Below, in pieces: positions 33,451 through 45,517 of a stretch of DNA of 64,000 bases (position 1 is the stretch's first letter; each line of letters starts with the position of its first letter). The DNA is taken from positions 1-64,000 of the forward strand of contig CAWUHX010000544.1 of assembly GCA_963922205.1 (NCBI GenBank), written 5' to 3'. The notes beneath the pieces are model-generated. The model had not been told where the DNA came from and searched no databases. It saw only the letters and a program-made list of their open reading frames with translations. A program made the position numbers and the translations under genes. Source of the stretch: Romanomermis culicivorax (Eukaryota > Nematoda > Enoplea > Mermithida > Mermithidae).

Positions 33451-34214
33451 AGTTTTGATGATTCCGTACCTGACCCAGGTCATGTAGTGTCAGCCTTCTA
33501 CCCCACTGAAATGAGGACCCCTCATATCAGGGTTCTACTGAACAATTGGGTGGAAGCCAAAGCTCTAATTGATACAGGAGCAGTTTTCTCGCTCCTGGAT
33601 CACAAGTTGGCAGTTCAGTTACCGGACTTGGTACTCACAGAGACTAGGGCCGGCCCCATAGCAGCCAATGGGTCTCCGATTCTACAGCTAGGCGCTGCCT
33701 ATGTCATGGTGACAGTGGCTGATGTCTCTGAACGGATTCAGGTCCAAGTTCAAGAGAACTGTTCCGCTGAACTAGTCTTGGGGACGAACTTCCTCGGACG
33801 GTTCAATTGCCTCAGCTTGAACTGGGAGAAATCCTTTCTTCAGTTCAAGGAACTTCGGGTTCTGTGTGAGGGCCTTGTTCACAATCCTCCTTCCGCTCGT
33901 GGGGCACTACCCTTGCAGGAGTTGATTGTCCTTGAGCCTCGCTCACTGACACAATTTACTGCGCCTGTACCTGCATTATACACAACTGTACCCGAAGTAG
34001 CTTTCTTTCCTAAGCCTCTTTTGGGACAACAATGCGGTGTGTATTTTGCTGGTACTGTGAGCACGTGACTAATAGTCACATACCCCTACAGGTAGTTAAC
34101 CCTAGTACACACCCAGTGGTTCTCTACCCACACATGATCATTGGTCATGTGCAGATGCACACTGATTCCTCACAGGCATTGGCCGTCAAGTCTGATACCA
34201 TTCTTGACCCGTAA
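33442..34214 (+). pseudogene. PR: second retropepsin (protease) of the 16.3-kb element
   Basis: Contains the canonical ALIDTGAVFSLL (DTGA at 33571), a VQVQENCSAELVLGTNFLGRF flap-to-C-terminal stretch and a hydrophobic tail leading toward RT. The frame stops at TGA 34066 and continues one frame away to 34214, then RT resumes in the first frame, so a pair of compensating indels lies between protease and RT. It would mature Gag and Pol. Confidence 0.75.
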
Positions 34215-36243
34215 GTGGGTTGAAGCAAATGCTGTGATATCCTCAGATATCTCCTCACAGGATAAAATGGCGTTGCTCGATCTACTGGTTGCATTCATGG
34301 GCCTCTATGCTAATAATGAAAAGGACACAGGTTCCACTGACCTCCTGCACCATGAGATCAGCACGGGTGACGCTCGTCCAGTCCGCGGTTTCCCTTACCG
34401 CACCACGCCCAAGGATAAGGATCTCATCATACAAGAAGTCAAAGCGCTCCAGGAAAAAGGTATTATTCGGCCTAGCACTTCTCCCTGGGCTACTAACACC
34501 GTTCTGGTTCGCAAGAAAAATGGGTCACACCAGATGTGTGTGGACTTTCGTGATCTTAAGGAGGTCACAAAAAAGGATGTTTATCCTCTCCCACGGATTG
34601 ATGATATCCTCGATACACTCAAGGGTATGAAATACTTTACTACTCTTGATCAGGCTAATGCCTACTGGTCTATACCTATTGCTGAGGCAGACAAGGAGAA
34701 AACGGCGTTTAACACGCCTATCGGACTTTACAAGTTCAACTATCTGCCTTTTGGTCTTTGCAATGCACCTGGGACGTTTCAACATCTCATGGACCTGCTT
34801 CTCACAGGATTGCAGTGGCGCACGGCACTGACCTATCTCGATGACATCTTGGTGTTTGGGAACTCTCACACCCAGATGCTTGAGCGCCTGACGGATGTGT
34901 TTACACGTCTCCATCAGGGTGGAATGAAGCTCAGACTGAGCAAGTTCAAATTTTTGCACTCTGAGGTAGAATATCTAGGATACCGCATCTCGCAGAACAG
35001 CCTAGAGCTGGATAAAGTCAAATTGGCTGCAGTCCAGGATCTACCCTTTCCACAGAAGGCCAAAGACATCAAGTCTTTTCTTGGTCTTGTGTCTTATTAT
35101 AGGCATTTCATCCCTGGTTGCGCCCGGCTCAGTGAGCTGCTGACTAAGCTCTTATGGAAGGAAGTCACCTTCCTGTGGTCAAAACCTCAGCAAGCGGCAT
35201 TTGACGAACTCCGAAGGCTGTTGATGAACCCTCCTGTTCTGCGCCATCCGGACCTTATGAAATCCTTCATACTTCAAACTGATGCAAGTATTTCAGGGAT
35301 AGGAGCAGGTCTGAGCCAGTTAGATGATAATGGATACGACCATCCTGTTGCATACGCCAGTAGAGGGTTAACGGCAGCTGAGAAGAACTACACTATTACG
35401 GAGTTAGAGACTCTCACTGTTGTCCATTTTGTTAAGCACTTTCGGCCTTACCTCTTTCAACATGAGGTGGTCGTTCAGACTGATCATACTGCTGTTAAGG
35501 CTGTGTTGGAGAAACCCAACCCTTCAGCCCGGATGGCTCGGTGGGGCCTCACATTAGCTGAATTCAAACTGACAATTCAGCCGCAAAAAGGTCGGTCTAA
35601 TAGTAATGCTGACGCATTATCACGCCTCCCTGATCCTAATTCCCTTGTCGGGGACAGTATCGATGATACTCCCCTATACAGACCCGAGGGAGAGATTATG
35701 ATGATCTCCCATGGTGCTCAGCGCCTGGCCAGAACATCTCAAATGATCTCCGATGGTGCGCAGCGCCTGGCGAGATCATCCCAAACGACCACCAATGGTG
35801 CGCAGCACCTGGCGAGGTCTGAGTCTTATGCAGAGATATCACAGGATGGGCAGCACCATGACCTTCTTGCAGCTCAATTTGAGGATCCGGAACTAGCCTC
35901 CATTCTCAGGTCACTAAAACCCTACAGTGATCAGAATGATGTTAATGGCTACCACCTGTTGGATAACATCCTTCAGAAGTGGACAGGCGAGTCCAACAAG
36001 ATTGTCGTCCCTCGCTCAATGGTTACTACAATTATTGAGGCTCACCATAACGACATTCTTGCTGGGCACTTTGGTGCAAAAGGTACGGCGAGGCTTATAG
36101 CCCGCAGGTACCACTGGCCTTCCCTCAGTGCGGACGTCAAGTCCTTTTGTCAGTGGTGTGATCTTTGCCAACGGAATAAACGAGCAAGACAAAAGTACTG
36201 TGCAATGCTGAAACTGATCACCATTACTGGGCCGTTTCATTGA
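34215..36243 (+). CDS. pol: reverse transcriptase-RNase H and integrase N-terminus (Ty3/gypsy)
   Basis: Uninterrupted frame to a TGA at 36241. RT (about 34380-34970) shows GIIRPSTSPWATNTVLVRKK, MCVDFRDL, FTTLDQANAYWSIPI, LPFGLCNAPGTFQ and the catalytic YLDD (34834-34845). RNase H (about 35265-35640) shows LQTDASISGIGAGL, ELETLTVV, TDHTAVK and NADALSRL. A spacer with a triplicated 14-residue unit follows, then the integrase zinc module with its two His and two Cys (HHNDILAGHFG to CQWCDLCQR). Confidence 0.9.
35701..35823 (+). repeat. in-frame 42-bp triplication between RNase H and integrase
   Basis: Three consecutive copies (35701-35742, 35743-35784, 35785-35823) encode MISHGAQRLARTSQ-type 14-residue units. 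Copies differ at several positions, so the triplication is not fresh. The frame is kept. Confidence 0.8.
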
Positions 36244-37199
36244 GTCTGTGTTGACTGTATGGGACCAATGACCACTAGTGAAAGTGGAAACCATTTTATT
36301 GTAGTTTTTATAGACTACTTTACCAAATGGGTTGATGCTTTCGCTACTCGGGACATTACTGCTCAAACCACAGCACGACTTTTTGTTACACAAATTGTCT
36401 GCAGACATGGGGCACCACGGATTCTTCAGTCTGATCGTGGTACTGATTTCACGTCCAAATTGATGACTGAAATCACTGCCATTTGTTCAACTAAGAAACT
36501 CCACTCCACTGCTTATCACCTGATGACAAACGGAGAAGTGGAACGAGCTAATCAAACGCTAGCTACACGGCTATGTGTGTATGTCCACATTCGGATGAAC
36601 ACCTGCCGTATTCTGTGTTCGCCTTCAACATTAGCATGAATGAGTCCACAGGATATTCACCCTTTGAGCTCATTTATGGTCGCACGCCCATGCTACCTGT
36701 TGATGAGGCGCTCCCATTCAACCCTCCGGCCCATATCATAGATGTTTCTACTTATGATATGGAGGTCAAACAGATTTTTACGAATGCCTTGACCTTGATC
36801 CAGAGCCGAATTGAGAGATCACAGGCGGCTTATGCCAGGTCATACGATCACATGGCATGAGATGTCTCATACAAAGTTGGTGATCAGGTGCTCAAACTGT
36901 GCACTGTAAGCAAACGTGGTCTGACGCCTAAATTGTTGCCCATTTATGATGGGCCGTACTTTGTGAAGAGTGTGGCATATCCCAATGTCACCATTCGACT
37001 TGAGACAGATCAAGAAGACACTGTGCATGTCAATCAGCTTAGACGCTACGTGTCACCTGATCAGCCTATTGAAGCAGAGGAGGTACCTTCCACTTCACAG
37101 GCCATCGAGACAGCACCCTTGTTGATTCCATCAACAAATCGAGATTTTACACAAGATCTCATTGACCCACATCTTCATGCAGAGGTCTCCGACCCATAA
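36244..37199 (+). pseudogene. INT: integrase core and C-terminus (broken)
   Basis: Continues from RT in the same frame after the TGA at 36241. Catalytic residues are visible: the Asp in VCVDCMGPM, the Asp in QSDRGTDF and the Glu in GEVERANQTL. A one-base frameshift near 36570 moves the rest (FAFNISMNESTGYSPFELIYGR) to another frame, which has a TGA at 36858 and then a basic C-terminal domain with KVGDQVLKL, ending at TAA 37197. Integrase would insert the cDNA; this copy is inactive as written. Confidence 0.85.
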
Positions 37200-37671
37200 T
37201 CAACGGCTCTTCTCTTCTTTACTTACGGATGGGGTCCTCCTCTTTCGAAGGACCGCCGTGCCCCTCACAGAATACCCACTCCTGCTCCATGCTGGAACAG
37301 CAGTGTAAAGAAGAGAATGAGCAGCGACCAATGCATCTAAACTAGGGTATTGCCTCACATCACAGGCGCATCCATGCGATAGCCTATATCTCGCCCCCAA
37401 AATTTTTCTTTTAGTCTCGTTACAGATTTCACAAATCAATCGACAATTGGCTCCTTCACCAAATCGATCAATTGACATCAGCAACTCTATGCATTTTTAA
37501 TTGACGTCAGCAACTCCACGCACCACCAACATAACTCCACGAGCCAAAACGCACCGAAAAACCACTGGACCATCGAGGGCCCGCCGTCACCCTCACCTGA
37601 ACATTTGACCTCCACGGACATGCCACATCCCGTATACAAGAACGAGGACGCCCTTTTTCGAAGGACCACCG

Positions 37672-39102
37672 TGTCATGTGCGGACGAATTTTGTCGAATG
37701 TCACGTGATTCAAATCACAATTTTTCATTGTTTTTCATCACGTTTTGTGTTACAGTAATTTACATTAATTTTGAGTTTCGTTTTTATAATTCTTACATGC
37801 AATTTATGTGTGTACTTTTATGTTTCATTTCTGTTTCATTTGCGCACATTTTATTTCCATTTCGATATATTATTTTCCATCGCACACGTAGACTATGGTA
37901 TGTACCTGCTAGTCAAGAATTTCAGTTGGAGATAAGCTCTCCGAGCTCATCACTGTAATTGGAGCACAACGTGCACCTCTTATCAGTAAAACTAGTGACG
38001 TTTCGCAATGTGAAACGACTAGTTTGAAATTCTCACTAGTTGATGTTCCTATGTTAAGCATGGAGAGTGAAAACTCGCCCCAATGCTTAACGTTGTGAAC
38101 TGGAAAATGTCTCTGTGACCACAGGCATCTTCTGCAGCGATTTCCGCCGAAGAAGTTAGCTTGGGGGAGTGTTAACTCCCCCCAAGGCATACTGTAGTTT
38201 ATGGAGCCCTTTAAAAGGGCATGTTTTGTTAGTTTGTCACTCTTTTCTTGGGCTAATTCATTGTTGCGTCTTTTTAGCCTGCGTCTTGCATTTGCCATTT
38301 GTCGTTATTATTATATTTTTTATATTGTCAACTGTGTTCGCCGCTCATCGAATAAATTTGCATATTTTCGCTTCCGACCTTCTTTTACGTTGCCTGCTAC
38401 AGTAACCCAACCTTTGGAGTTCACCACCCGTCGCGGTTGATCGAGAACCCCCGTCGCCCTCCCCAAGGAAATGCTTGATACCGCCTGCCTAAGGGCAGTC
38501 GCATTACCGCCTACGCCGAATCACTCTGGATTCCCATACCCGCTCACCACCGTCCGTAGGACCCTGCTTTGACCCTAGAACCGGTCGCCCAGCACCGAGT
38601 AATTTGAGAAGAGGATTTAGTGAGTCTTCTCATGGGTTATTATTGTTCAGGGTATATTTGTGGGTATCTCCCCTAAGCTAGTTTCCCTTGGAAGTACTCT
38701 CAGTTAAGAAAGCCCTCAGACCCTTAAGGTCAGGGCTAATAAGGGGATTTAGGTTAACAATGGGGTCCCCTACAGTACGCCATTCTGCAAATGGCACCAT
38801 CCCTCTTTCTCAGTGAATGAGGACTAGGGATTGGCACCCCTGACCCGTCCGCATTGTCCATTATTCTACAGCATAACCCAAGGACAAGGCCGAGGTACAT
38901 CATAGGTTTACCTGTGGTAGTACCAGCTGGGTTGGGTTCCGGAAGTAGATAACCTCAGGGAGCCACCCAACGGGGTCACAGCATGCCACTTCCAGTGACA
39001 TGACCATATTTCCTATTGGATATGGTATGGGTTTCCCATCAATGTGACTGATCACCAATTCAGTTAATGTGACATGGCTCCCAATTTCTACTTAATGTGA
39101 CA
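37672..39102 (+). repeat. 3' LTR of the 16.3-kb element
   Basis: 1431 bp, TGTCATGTGCGG to AATGTGACA, colinear with the 5' LTR, with TTTAAAAG near 38210 and AATAAA at 38351. The bases just upstream (CGAAGGACCACCG) are a poor polypurine tract. Confidence 0.9.
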
Positions 39103-39150
39103 CATGGAATACCAAAAATACCAAAAAAGCCAGAAAATACCAAAACCATC

Positions 39151-40094
39151 AAACATACTGATATGTATGATTTATATATGAGTATAAATAAATTATTCTT
39201 TGAGTTACACGACGCTACTGACTGAGACAGCCTGTTCCATATGTTTTCTATGGTGCTATGCTTAACCATACAAGTAGGAATTTTAAGTTGGGCCCCCTAA
39301 TTATTGCATGATAATCCAAATTTGCATTTTAGAAGCTCACAACATCAAAATTTCTCATGTGCTTTGCACCGGTTGGGTTTAAGCATTAGTATCATTTTTT
39401 ATCTGGCTTTAGCTAAGGTGCACATAAGAAGTCTAGAATCATTACTCAATTAAAATTTTTAGTGCATCTTTATCTATTTCGCCTCTTATTAGAATTTAAC
39501 GCTTTTTTGAAGAGTAATTAGGATTTCAGCATTTCTGCTAATATTATTAACGTTATCATTATTGAATATTAAGCAACATTTTGGAAGCTTACTTTTAGTT
39601 ACAATGTCCCGATACTGAGAGCTATAGTAAAGCAACGAGATTTACTGTTCTGATCGAAGAACAACTGAAGCATAATACTCCTATGAGAGACGCTGTGTAA
39701 TGACATTAATTATTTTGTACATGATGAAATTAAAACGAATTTTGGGAAATTCTATTTTTCTTGGTTTTGAAAATTTTCCATGTTATATTCCGTTCATTTT
39801 GAAAAGATCGATGCAGCAAAGTTGCAGCCAAACTTTTAATCAAAATTATGGAAGGCTCGTTTTCTCTATTCAATAAATTTTTCTTTCATGATATAGACAC
39901 TCATAGTCTGTTTTTCTTGAAATGCTTGTAAATTAGAGAGTGGAAAGCAAGTACCATTTAATTTTTTGTCATTTCCTGCTAATCCATATGTCGCATAGGA
40001 CTAAAAATTTGTGAGCCTGCACAACTGACCATCACCATTTTTTGAGTGAAAGATAATCCAGTAAAAGTTTTGTGTAAACAAGTTTGAGAGTTGT
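39151..40094. other. A/T-rich flank with repeat modules
   Basis: No gene seen. TCATAGTCTGTTTTTCTTGAAA with GTGGAAAGCAAGTA (39899-39957) and GGACTAAAAATTTGTGAGC (about 39997) match the repeat described at 2640-3625. Confidence 0.4.
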
Positions 40095-40098
40095 ACAT

Positions 40099-40556
40099 TG
40101 TCACGATGCGCACACGCTGCCATCGTGCATTTTCCTCTGAACCCGTAGTCTTGATGTTTCACACACAAGTCACAGTCCCAAACCTGCATATTTGTGACGG
40201 CTACTGCTGCACTCGCTCAGGCAATGCAGGGCTGTGCAGTCAGTGGTAGTGCACTGCTACCACCCAGTGACTAACGTTACATGGCGAGGCTGACAGGACG
40301 CCCCTTGCATGCCTCAGCAAGGGGAGAGATGATGTGACAGGGACCTCACTTTTCTCAAGGGGGGAATGTCATAATGTGCGCATACTGCCATCGTGCATTC
40401 TCCTCTGAAGTCTGAACCCGTAGTCTTGTTGTTTGACGCACAAGTCACAGTCCAAAACCTGCACATTTGTTACAGGCACTGCTGCACTCGCTCAGGCGAT
40501 GCAGGGCTGTGCAGTTGGTGGTAGTGCACTACTATCACCCAGTGACTAACATTACA
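40099..40556 (+). mobile_element. TRIM-like miniature LTR element
   Basis: Two LTRs, 40099-40281 (183 bp) and 40367-40556 (190 bp), both TGTCA...TTACA, flank only 85 bp. The inner part starts with TGGCGAGGCTG (primer-binding-like) and ends with AAGGGGGGAA (40357-40366), a polypurine tract directly before the second LTR. ACAT directly precedes (40095-40098) and follows (40557-40560) the element. It has all cis signals of an LTR retrotransposon and no coding capacity, so it would depend on another element's proteins. A solo LTR of the family is at 3679-3849. Confidence 0.8.
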
Positions 40557-40560
40557 ACAT

Positions 40561-41175
40561 ATTCCATTCATTTTTCCATTTACAAGCATTCTATAAAAAA
40601 CAGACTATAGTTGACTGTTCTTTTCAATTTTTGGGTATCACTTTTAGTTTTAAGTTGTTTCCTGATCTGGCGGTCAACTGCATGATAGCGTAGAAGTCTT
40701 CCATGACTTCAAACCAGTTTTTTTAAGAAGAAATTTGAATAGCATGACAATATAATTCAGGACTCTCTTTTTTCAAAGGTATCGCATTTCAAAATAGCAA
40801 TCTCCCAGGATAACAATAATCCGGAAAGTTTATGATACACTTGGAGAAAAATTTTTGTTCTTTGTCAACCATTAGGTAATGACAGATTTAATTAACATTC
40901 TGATGACCATTTAGCCACTATAGTCTGTTTTTTATAAAATGTTTCCAAATCGAAAAGTGACACAAATCAGTATTGTCGTCAGAATCATTTACATAGAGCT
41001 CTTACTGTAAAATTTTTAACTTGAAAAATTGTTGAAGGTTAGGTCAGTATGCCGACAAATTTCCACCCCTATATGATATATTGTTTATCAGCAAATCATG
41101 AAAATCCGAAATAATACTTGCTTTTCACTTTCAGTATTTAGAAGCATTTCAAGAAAAACAGATTATAGATTCAGA
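40561..41175. repeat. inverted copies of the AGTCTGTTTTT modules
   Basis: Modules at 40575-40615 (reverse), 40919-40975 (forward) and 41130-41170 (reverse), with ACTTGCTTTTCACTTTC (reverse complement of the GTGGAAAGCAAGT block) at 41117-41145. The 40919 and 41130 modules form a 200-bp inverted-repeat arrangement. Confidence 0.5.
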
Positions 41176-41609
41176 TTAAATTATGATTTAGATACATAAA
41201 ATATATAACAAGTAGTGATAAAACAGGTACTAGAACCCTCCTCGATTTTAAAACAAATTTCATAGAATTTTTTATTATCATGTCTGCTTTATGATGTTAT
41301 GTCAAAATGGGACTCGGTGTAGATGAAGAAATATATGAGAATTGAAAAGGACCTAATCAGCTACTTGCTAATTCCCCTAATCAGGCTGAAACCTTAGGTA
41401 GAAATAGTTCACAACAGTTTGGCCAATTTCAACAAAATGATCAGCTGCTTTTGTTCCAAAGAACTGCAGATGATCCGATAACACTCTGAGCACAAGTAAC
41501 TTCCAATCACTGGACAAAACCGAGAAGTCAGGTCGAGAATTGAGTTGTAAATGTAGAATTGCATGCAGGGGTGGTGCTCCTGAGATCGGAGGTCTAACCT
41601 GCATTCCCT

Positions 41610-43040
41610 TGTCACATTAACTGACTTTGGAGCCATGTCACATTAACTGAATAGGTGATCAGTCACATTGATCGGAAAACCTATACCATATCCCGTAGGA
41701 AATAGGGCCATGACACTGTAAGTGACATGCTGTGACCCCATTGGGTGGCTCCCTTGGGCAGTCAGTGCAGGAACCTAACCCAGCTGGTACTACCACAGGA
41801 AAACCTATGGTGTACCTCGGCCTTGTCCTAGGGTTTAGCTGTAGAATAATGGACAAGGCGGCCGGGTCAGGGGTGGCAATCCCTAGTCCCCATTCACTGA
41901 GAATGAGGGATGGTGCCATTTGTCAAATGGCTTACTGTAGGGGATCCGATTGTCAACCTAAATCCCCTAATTGGCCCTGACCTTAAGGGTTCGAGGGCTG
42001 TCTCAACTGAGGGTACTCTCAAGGGAAAACTGGCTTAAGGAGGATTCCCACAAATATACCCTCAACAATAATAACCCCTGAGAAGACTCACTAAATCCTC
42101 TTCTCAAAGTACTCGGCACTGGGTGAGGGGTTCAAGGGTCCAATGTGGGTCTTATGGACGTCGGGGGAAACAGGTTCAGTAATCCAAAAGCGATTCGGCG
42201 TGGAGGTTAGGCGAATGCGAGTCACTGGGCGATGGTATCAAAACGATCCTCGGGGAGGCGACGGGGGTTCTTGATCAACAGATGACGGGGTAAACTCCTA
42301 AGGTTGGGTTACTGTAACTGGCAATGCAAGGGAGACCCAATGCGAATATGTAAATTTATCATAGAGGTGGTGGATGCAGGCACAATATGCAAATTTATAA
42401 TAAAAACGATGCAGGCAAATGCAGGAACACAGGCTGTAAAAATGCAAAGATGATTAGGCCCAAAAATGAGTGCAAAATTAACGAAACAAGTCCTTTTAAG
42501 GGGCTCTGTAATCTTCAGTATCCCTTGGGCGAAGCTAAGACACACCCAAGCTAACTTCTGCAGTAGAAATTGCTGCAGAAGATGCCTATGGTCACATAGA
42601 CATTTTCCAGTTCACTACGTTAAGCATTGGGGCGAGTTTCACTCTCCATGCTAAACATATGAACATCATCTAGTGAGAACTTCCAACTAGGCGTTTCAGG
42701 TTGGGAAATGTCGCTAGTTTTTACTGATAAGAGGTGCACCTTGTGCTCCAATTACAGCGATGAGCTTGGAGAGCTTATCTTTAATGGAAATTCTGACTAG
42801 CGGATTTTATACAGTAGTCTACGTGCGCATCAAAAAATAACAAATCGTAACAGAAATAAAGGCGGGAAAGTAAAACAGAAATGAAACACAAAAAATACAC
42901 ACAGAAAATGCATGTAGAAATTATAAAAATGGGACGCAGAATTAATGCAAGTTACTGTAGAACAAAACGTGGCGAAAAACATAATGGAAAAATATGATGG
43001 GAATCAAGTGACGCTGGGCGAAATTTGTCGGCACGTGACA
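41610..43040 (-). mobile_element. solo LTR of the 16.3-kb element family, inverted
   Basis: 1431 bp matching the LTRs at 22770 and 37672 in reverse complement, with TGTCA/TGACA ends. CCCT directly precedes (41606-41609) and follows (43041-43044) it, a perfect 4-bp duplication. No internal region remains, as expected after LTR-LTR recombination. Confidence 0.85.
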
Positions 43041-44001
43041 CCCTCTGCTGCAAGATCGATCAATAACGTCCAGGTGGGGATGTTGTATTTGGGCGAATTC
43101 TCCACAAATAGGATAACCAATAAATAAAATATAATATGGCCAGTCAGGCCGCCGATTTTCTTTCACAAAATAAAAATTAAAACACAATGACCAAAGACAT
43201 AAATGTTCGGGCCTTTTATGTGTGACGTCTATGCAAATTGGCATCAATATAAAATGTGTTGGCTTTGGCTATTTCTTCAGAACCATGAGATAGACTATGT
43301 CCATTCCATCCCAACAGTTATATATGTTTACAGCTTTTGGTTAGTATTGAGCAATGACAAAAGTTCTTGCTGGTCAAAGAATCTCTCCTTTTTGGTGGTT
43401 ATCTGATTTCGGAATTTAACTTGGATTTTTCAGTCCAAAACGGTTTTGATTTCTGTTGTTTCGACCTAATTTATCAAAAATGTTTGATTTCCAGTTGATG
43501 TTTTTGGTTTTTTTGTTTGTCGGCAGTAATTGAAATATTACCACATTGCTCAGGTTCCTGGATGATATACACATTTATACCAGTCTATTTAACAATAATT
43601 GAATTTTTCTCTGAAAAAAACTTGGTATATTATGGAAAAAAATCTGAAAAACCTGCATTTGAAAAAACTGCTGTACACCCTGTCCCTGGCCTCTTATAAA
43701 GGTGTGTGCAGACGTTGCATTACAATAGAAGTTATATACTGTGTAATGTCATTTACAATGCATGAATATACACAGAGTTGGAAGACTGTGGTCATTCAAC
43801 CAGTTCACGAATGTGTTATTTTTAGTGAGTAAAGTCCTGCAATGGAATTATGTGTTGTCTTGAAATATTGTAAGATATGTAAGGTAGTGAATCATCTATA
43901 CTACCAAAAATGGTGCGGTGTATAATAATTATAGGTAAAAATGAGGGCCACTAAACCTAAGTTTACCCAGAGTTGCTAAAACCCTAAGAAGGGCCCTGAT
44001 C
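43041..44001. other. non-coding stretch between LTR elements
   Basis: A/T-rich, no ORF above 80 codons, no repeat recognised. Nothing further can be supported. Confidence 0.4.
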
Positions 44002-44005
44002 CTGC

Positions 44006-44612
44006 TGTTATGTTTACTTCTCTGCTTAGATCCGAAGATGTCAGCAATATGACCCAAGTCCTATTGGCTTGTACTCAATCGACTACTGTAGGTCACTCAA
44101 AGGAGCTTCCTATTGGCAATCAACTGAACACAGTGCAACAGTCCTTAAGCAGAAATAAACACAACCTTCAGTCACTAATAAGTAACTGGAAACTCTAACT
44201 CTTGCAATCGAAGGGCACTCAGGGTCCCCCCAGATGCCTCCTAAAGGTTTACACAAATACACAAAAACTCACTATGATAATATCCAAAGAAGCTGGGGCT
44301 TTACCTTGGCTTGGCTCCCGTGTAATGCGACTCCCTCCTTCCGCTTAATGCGCAAGTAATAATAAAATAAATAGTAAATAATAATATTACTATCAATATG
44401 CAAATTTGGGTGTCGGGCTGTCGACGTTGCCTTTATTGGGCGAAACAGAACAATACAATTTTATAACGGACGCGACTCGCCCACGACACACCAAAATTGC
44501 GAAAGTAAACACGAATGAATATTTCTTCCTTTTTTGGTGGAATCGTAACTTTGTCGATTCACCAATTTTGCATAGATGTGGGATTGCTACTGCCGTAAGC
44601 ACATCCCCAACA
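44006..44612 (-). repeat. 3' LTR of the 15.2-kb element
   Basis: 607 bp, in element orientation TGTTGGGGATGTG to CATAACA. Retains more CpG sites than the 5' LTR. Confidence 0.9.
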
Positions 44613-45517
44613 TCCCTCGGGCCTTGAAACTGACCAACGGGAGGTGAAGAAGGAAACCGTGAGCAGGACTTTTACCTTTTACGGTGTGACCTACTACTGG
44701 ATCCCAACTTAATAAAAAGATTATGATCCGACCCCGAAGGGTGTACGGGTCATAATCGTCCTGACCTGACCCCGAAGGGTGTACGGGTCAAGACCACCTC
44801 CAACGTCAAGTCTTTTTACAAGGTTACCTAGGTCTGTCCACTGAGATGCCGCGGCATGATAGATCACTGATCCAGCACCTGAGGGATCGACGACTCTGCG
44901 TCGGCTTGACTTTTCCCTGGCTTCACCAGCGTGCCTTGAGGCTCCTAGGTACCTTCCTCCACCGTTGATCACTTCGTCCCATTGAGTGATGTGGAGTGTC
45001 TTTGACAGCAGCATCCCAATCCTTGCAGTAATCGGCTACTTTCGTCCGCTCCATCGCCCCTTTCGGTTCGCCGTTGATTTTTCGTACGAAAAATTTAAAA
45101 TACGATATGACGAACAAGTATTTACAAAACTAGTAGGGCAAAAAAAATATTGAGCAAAAAATTTTAAAATACGAGGCACAAATGACAAAAATAATTTACA
45201 AGGCACCGAAAAAACGACAAGAAAAAATACGAGGCAAAAAATGACGAGATTAAAATACGAGAAAAAATAAGAAATGCAAAAATAAGTGAAAGAAATTTAA
45301 ACCAAAAAGTGGACTCAAGCGATGAGCTTGGCCAAAAATGAGATTTTTTGAAAGGCAACAACACAACCAAAAGTTTAAATAATATTTTTGTATTTTGTGT
45401 TTTATAATGTTTTTGGATTTTTGTAATTTTTTATGTTTTTGTGTTTTTATGTTTTTTGAATAAATGGAATGAATTCAAGAATGGAGGATTTTTGACCAAA
45501 ATTTTGGTGGCTAAAAT
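44613..45517 (-). other. 3' untranslated part of the 15.2-kb element
   Basis: No convincing ORF. A 23-bp unit, GACCCCGAAGGGTGTACGGG plus TCA, occurs at 44730-44752 and 44768-44790. Confidence 0.5.

Larger units (their letters stand above)
22770..39102 (+). mobile_element. 16.3-kb Ty3/gypsy-class LTR retrotransposon with env-like gene
   Basis: LTRs at 22770-24204 and 37672-39102 flank gag, an acidic ORF, an env-like gene, two retropepsins, RT, RNase H and integrase. CATG lies directly before (22766-22769) and after (39103-39106) the element. LTRs differ by several percent, so the insertion is not recent, and the coding region has frameshifts and TGA stops. A third, solo LTR of the family is at 41610-43040. 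Domain order PR-RT-RH-INT is that of Ty3/gypsy. Confidence 0.9.
20100..39150. mobile_element. DNA transposon region with inverted minisatellite arms, split by an LTR element
   Basis: The left arm (about 20100-20236) is made of TTTTGGTATTTTATGGTG-like units. The right arm (22660-22769, continued at 39107-39150) is the reverse complement, AAAATACCATAAAATACC. Between them are a transposase fragment and other decayed coding sequence. The 16.3-kb LTR element entered the right arm at CATG. Outer ends and a target duplication could not be identified. Confidence 0.4.

Noticed and set aside
34525-34959. 144-codon minus-strand ORF inside RT
   Set aside because: Antisense to well-conserved RT motifs including YLDD; no independent features.
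28501-36860. TGA recoding (selenocysteine or altered genetic code) to explain the many in-frame TGAs
   Set aside because: DNAJC21 ends at a TGA right after its conserved lysine-rich tail, the contexts suggest Arg (CGA), and frameshifts occur in the same genes. CpG decay is simpler.
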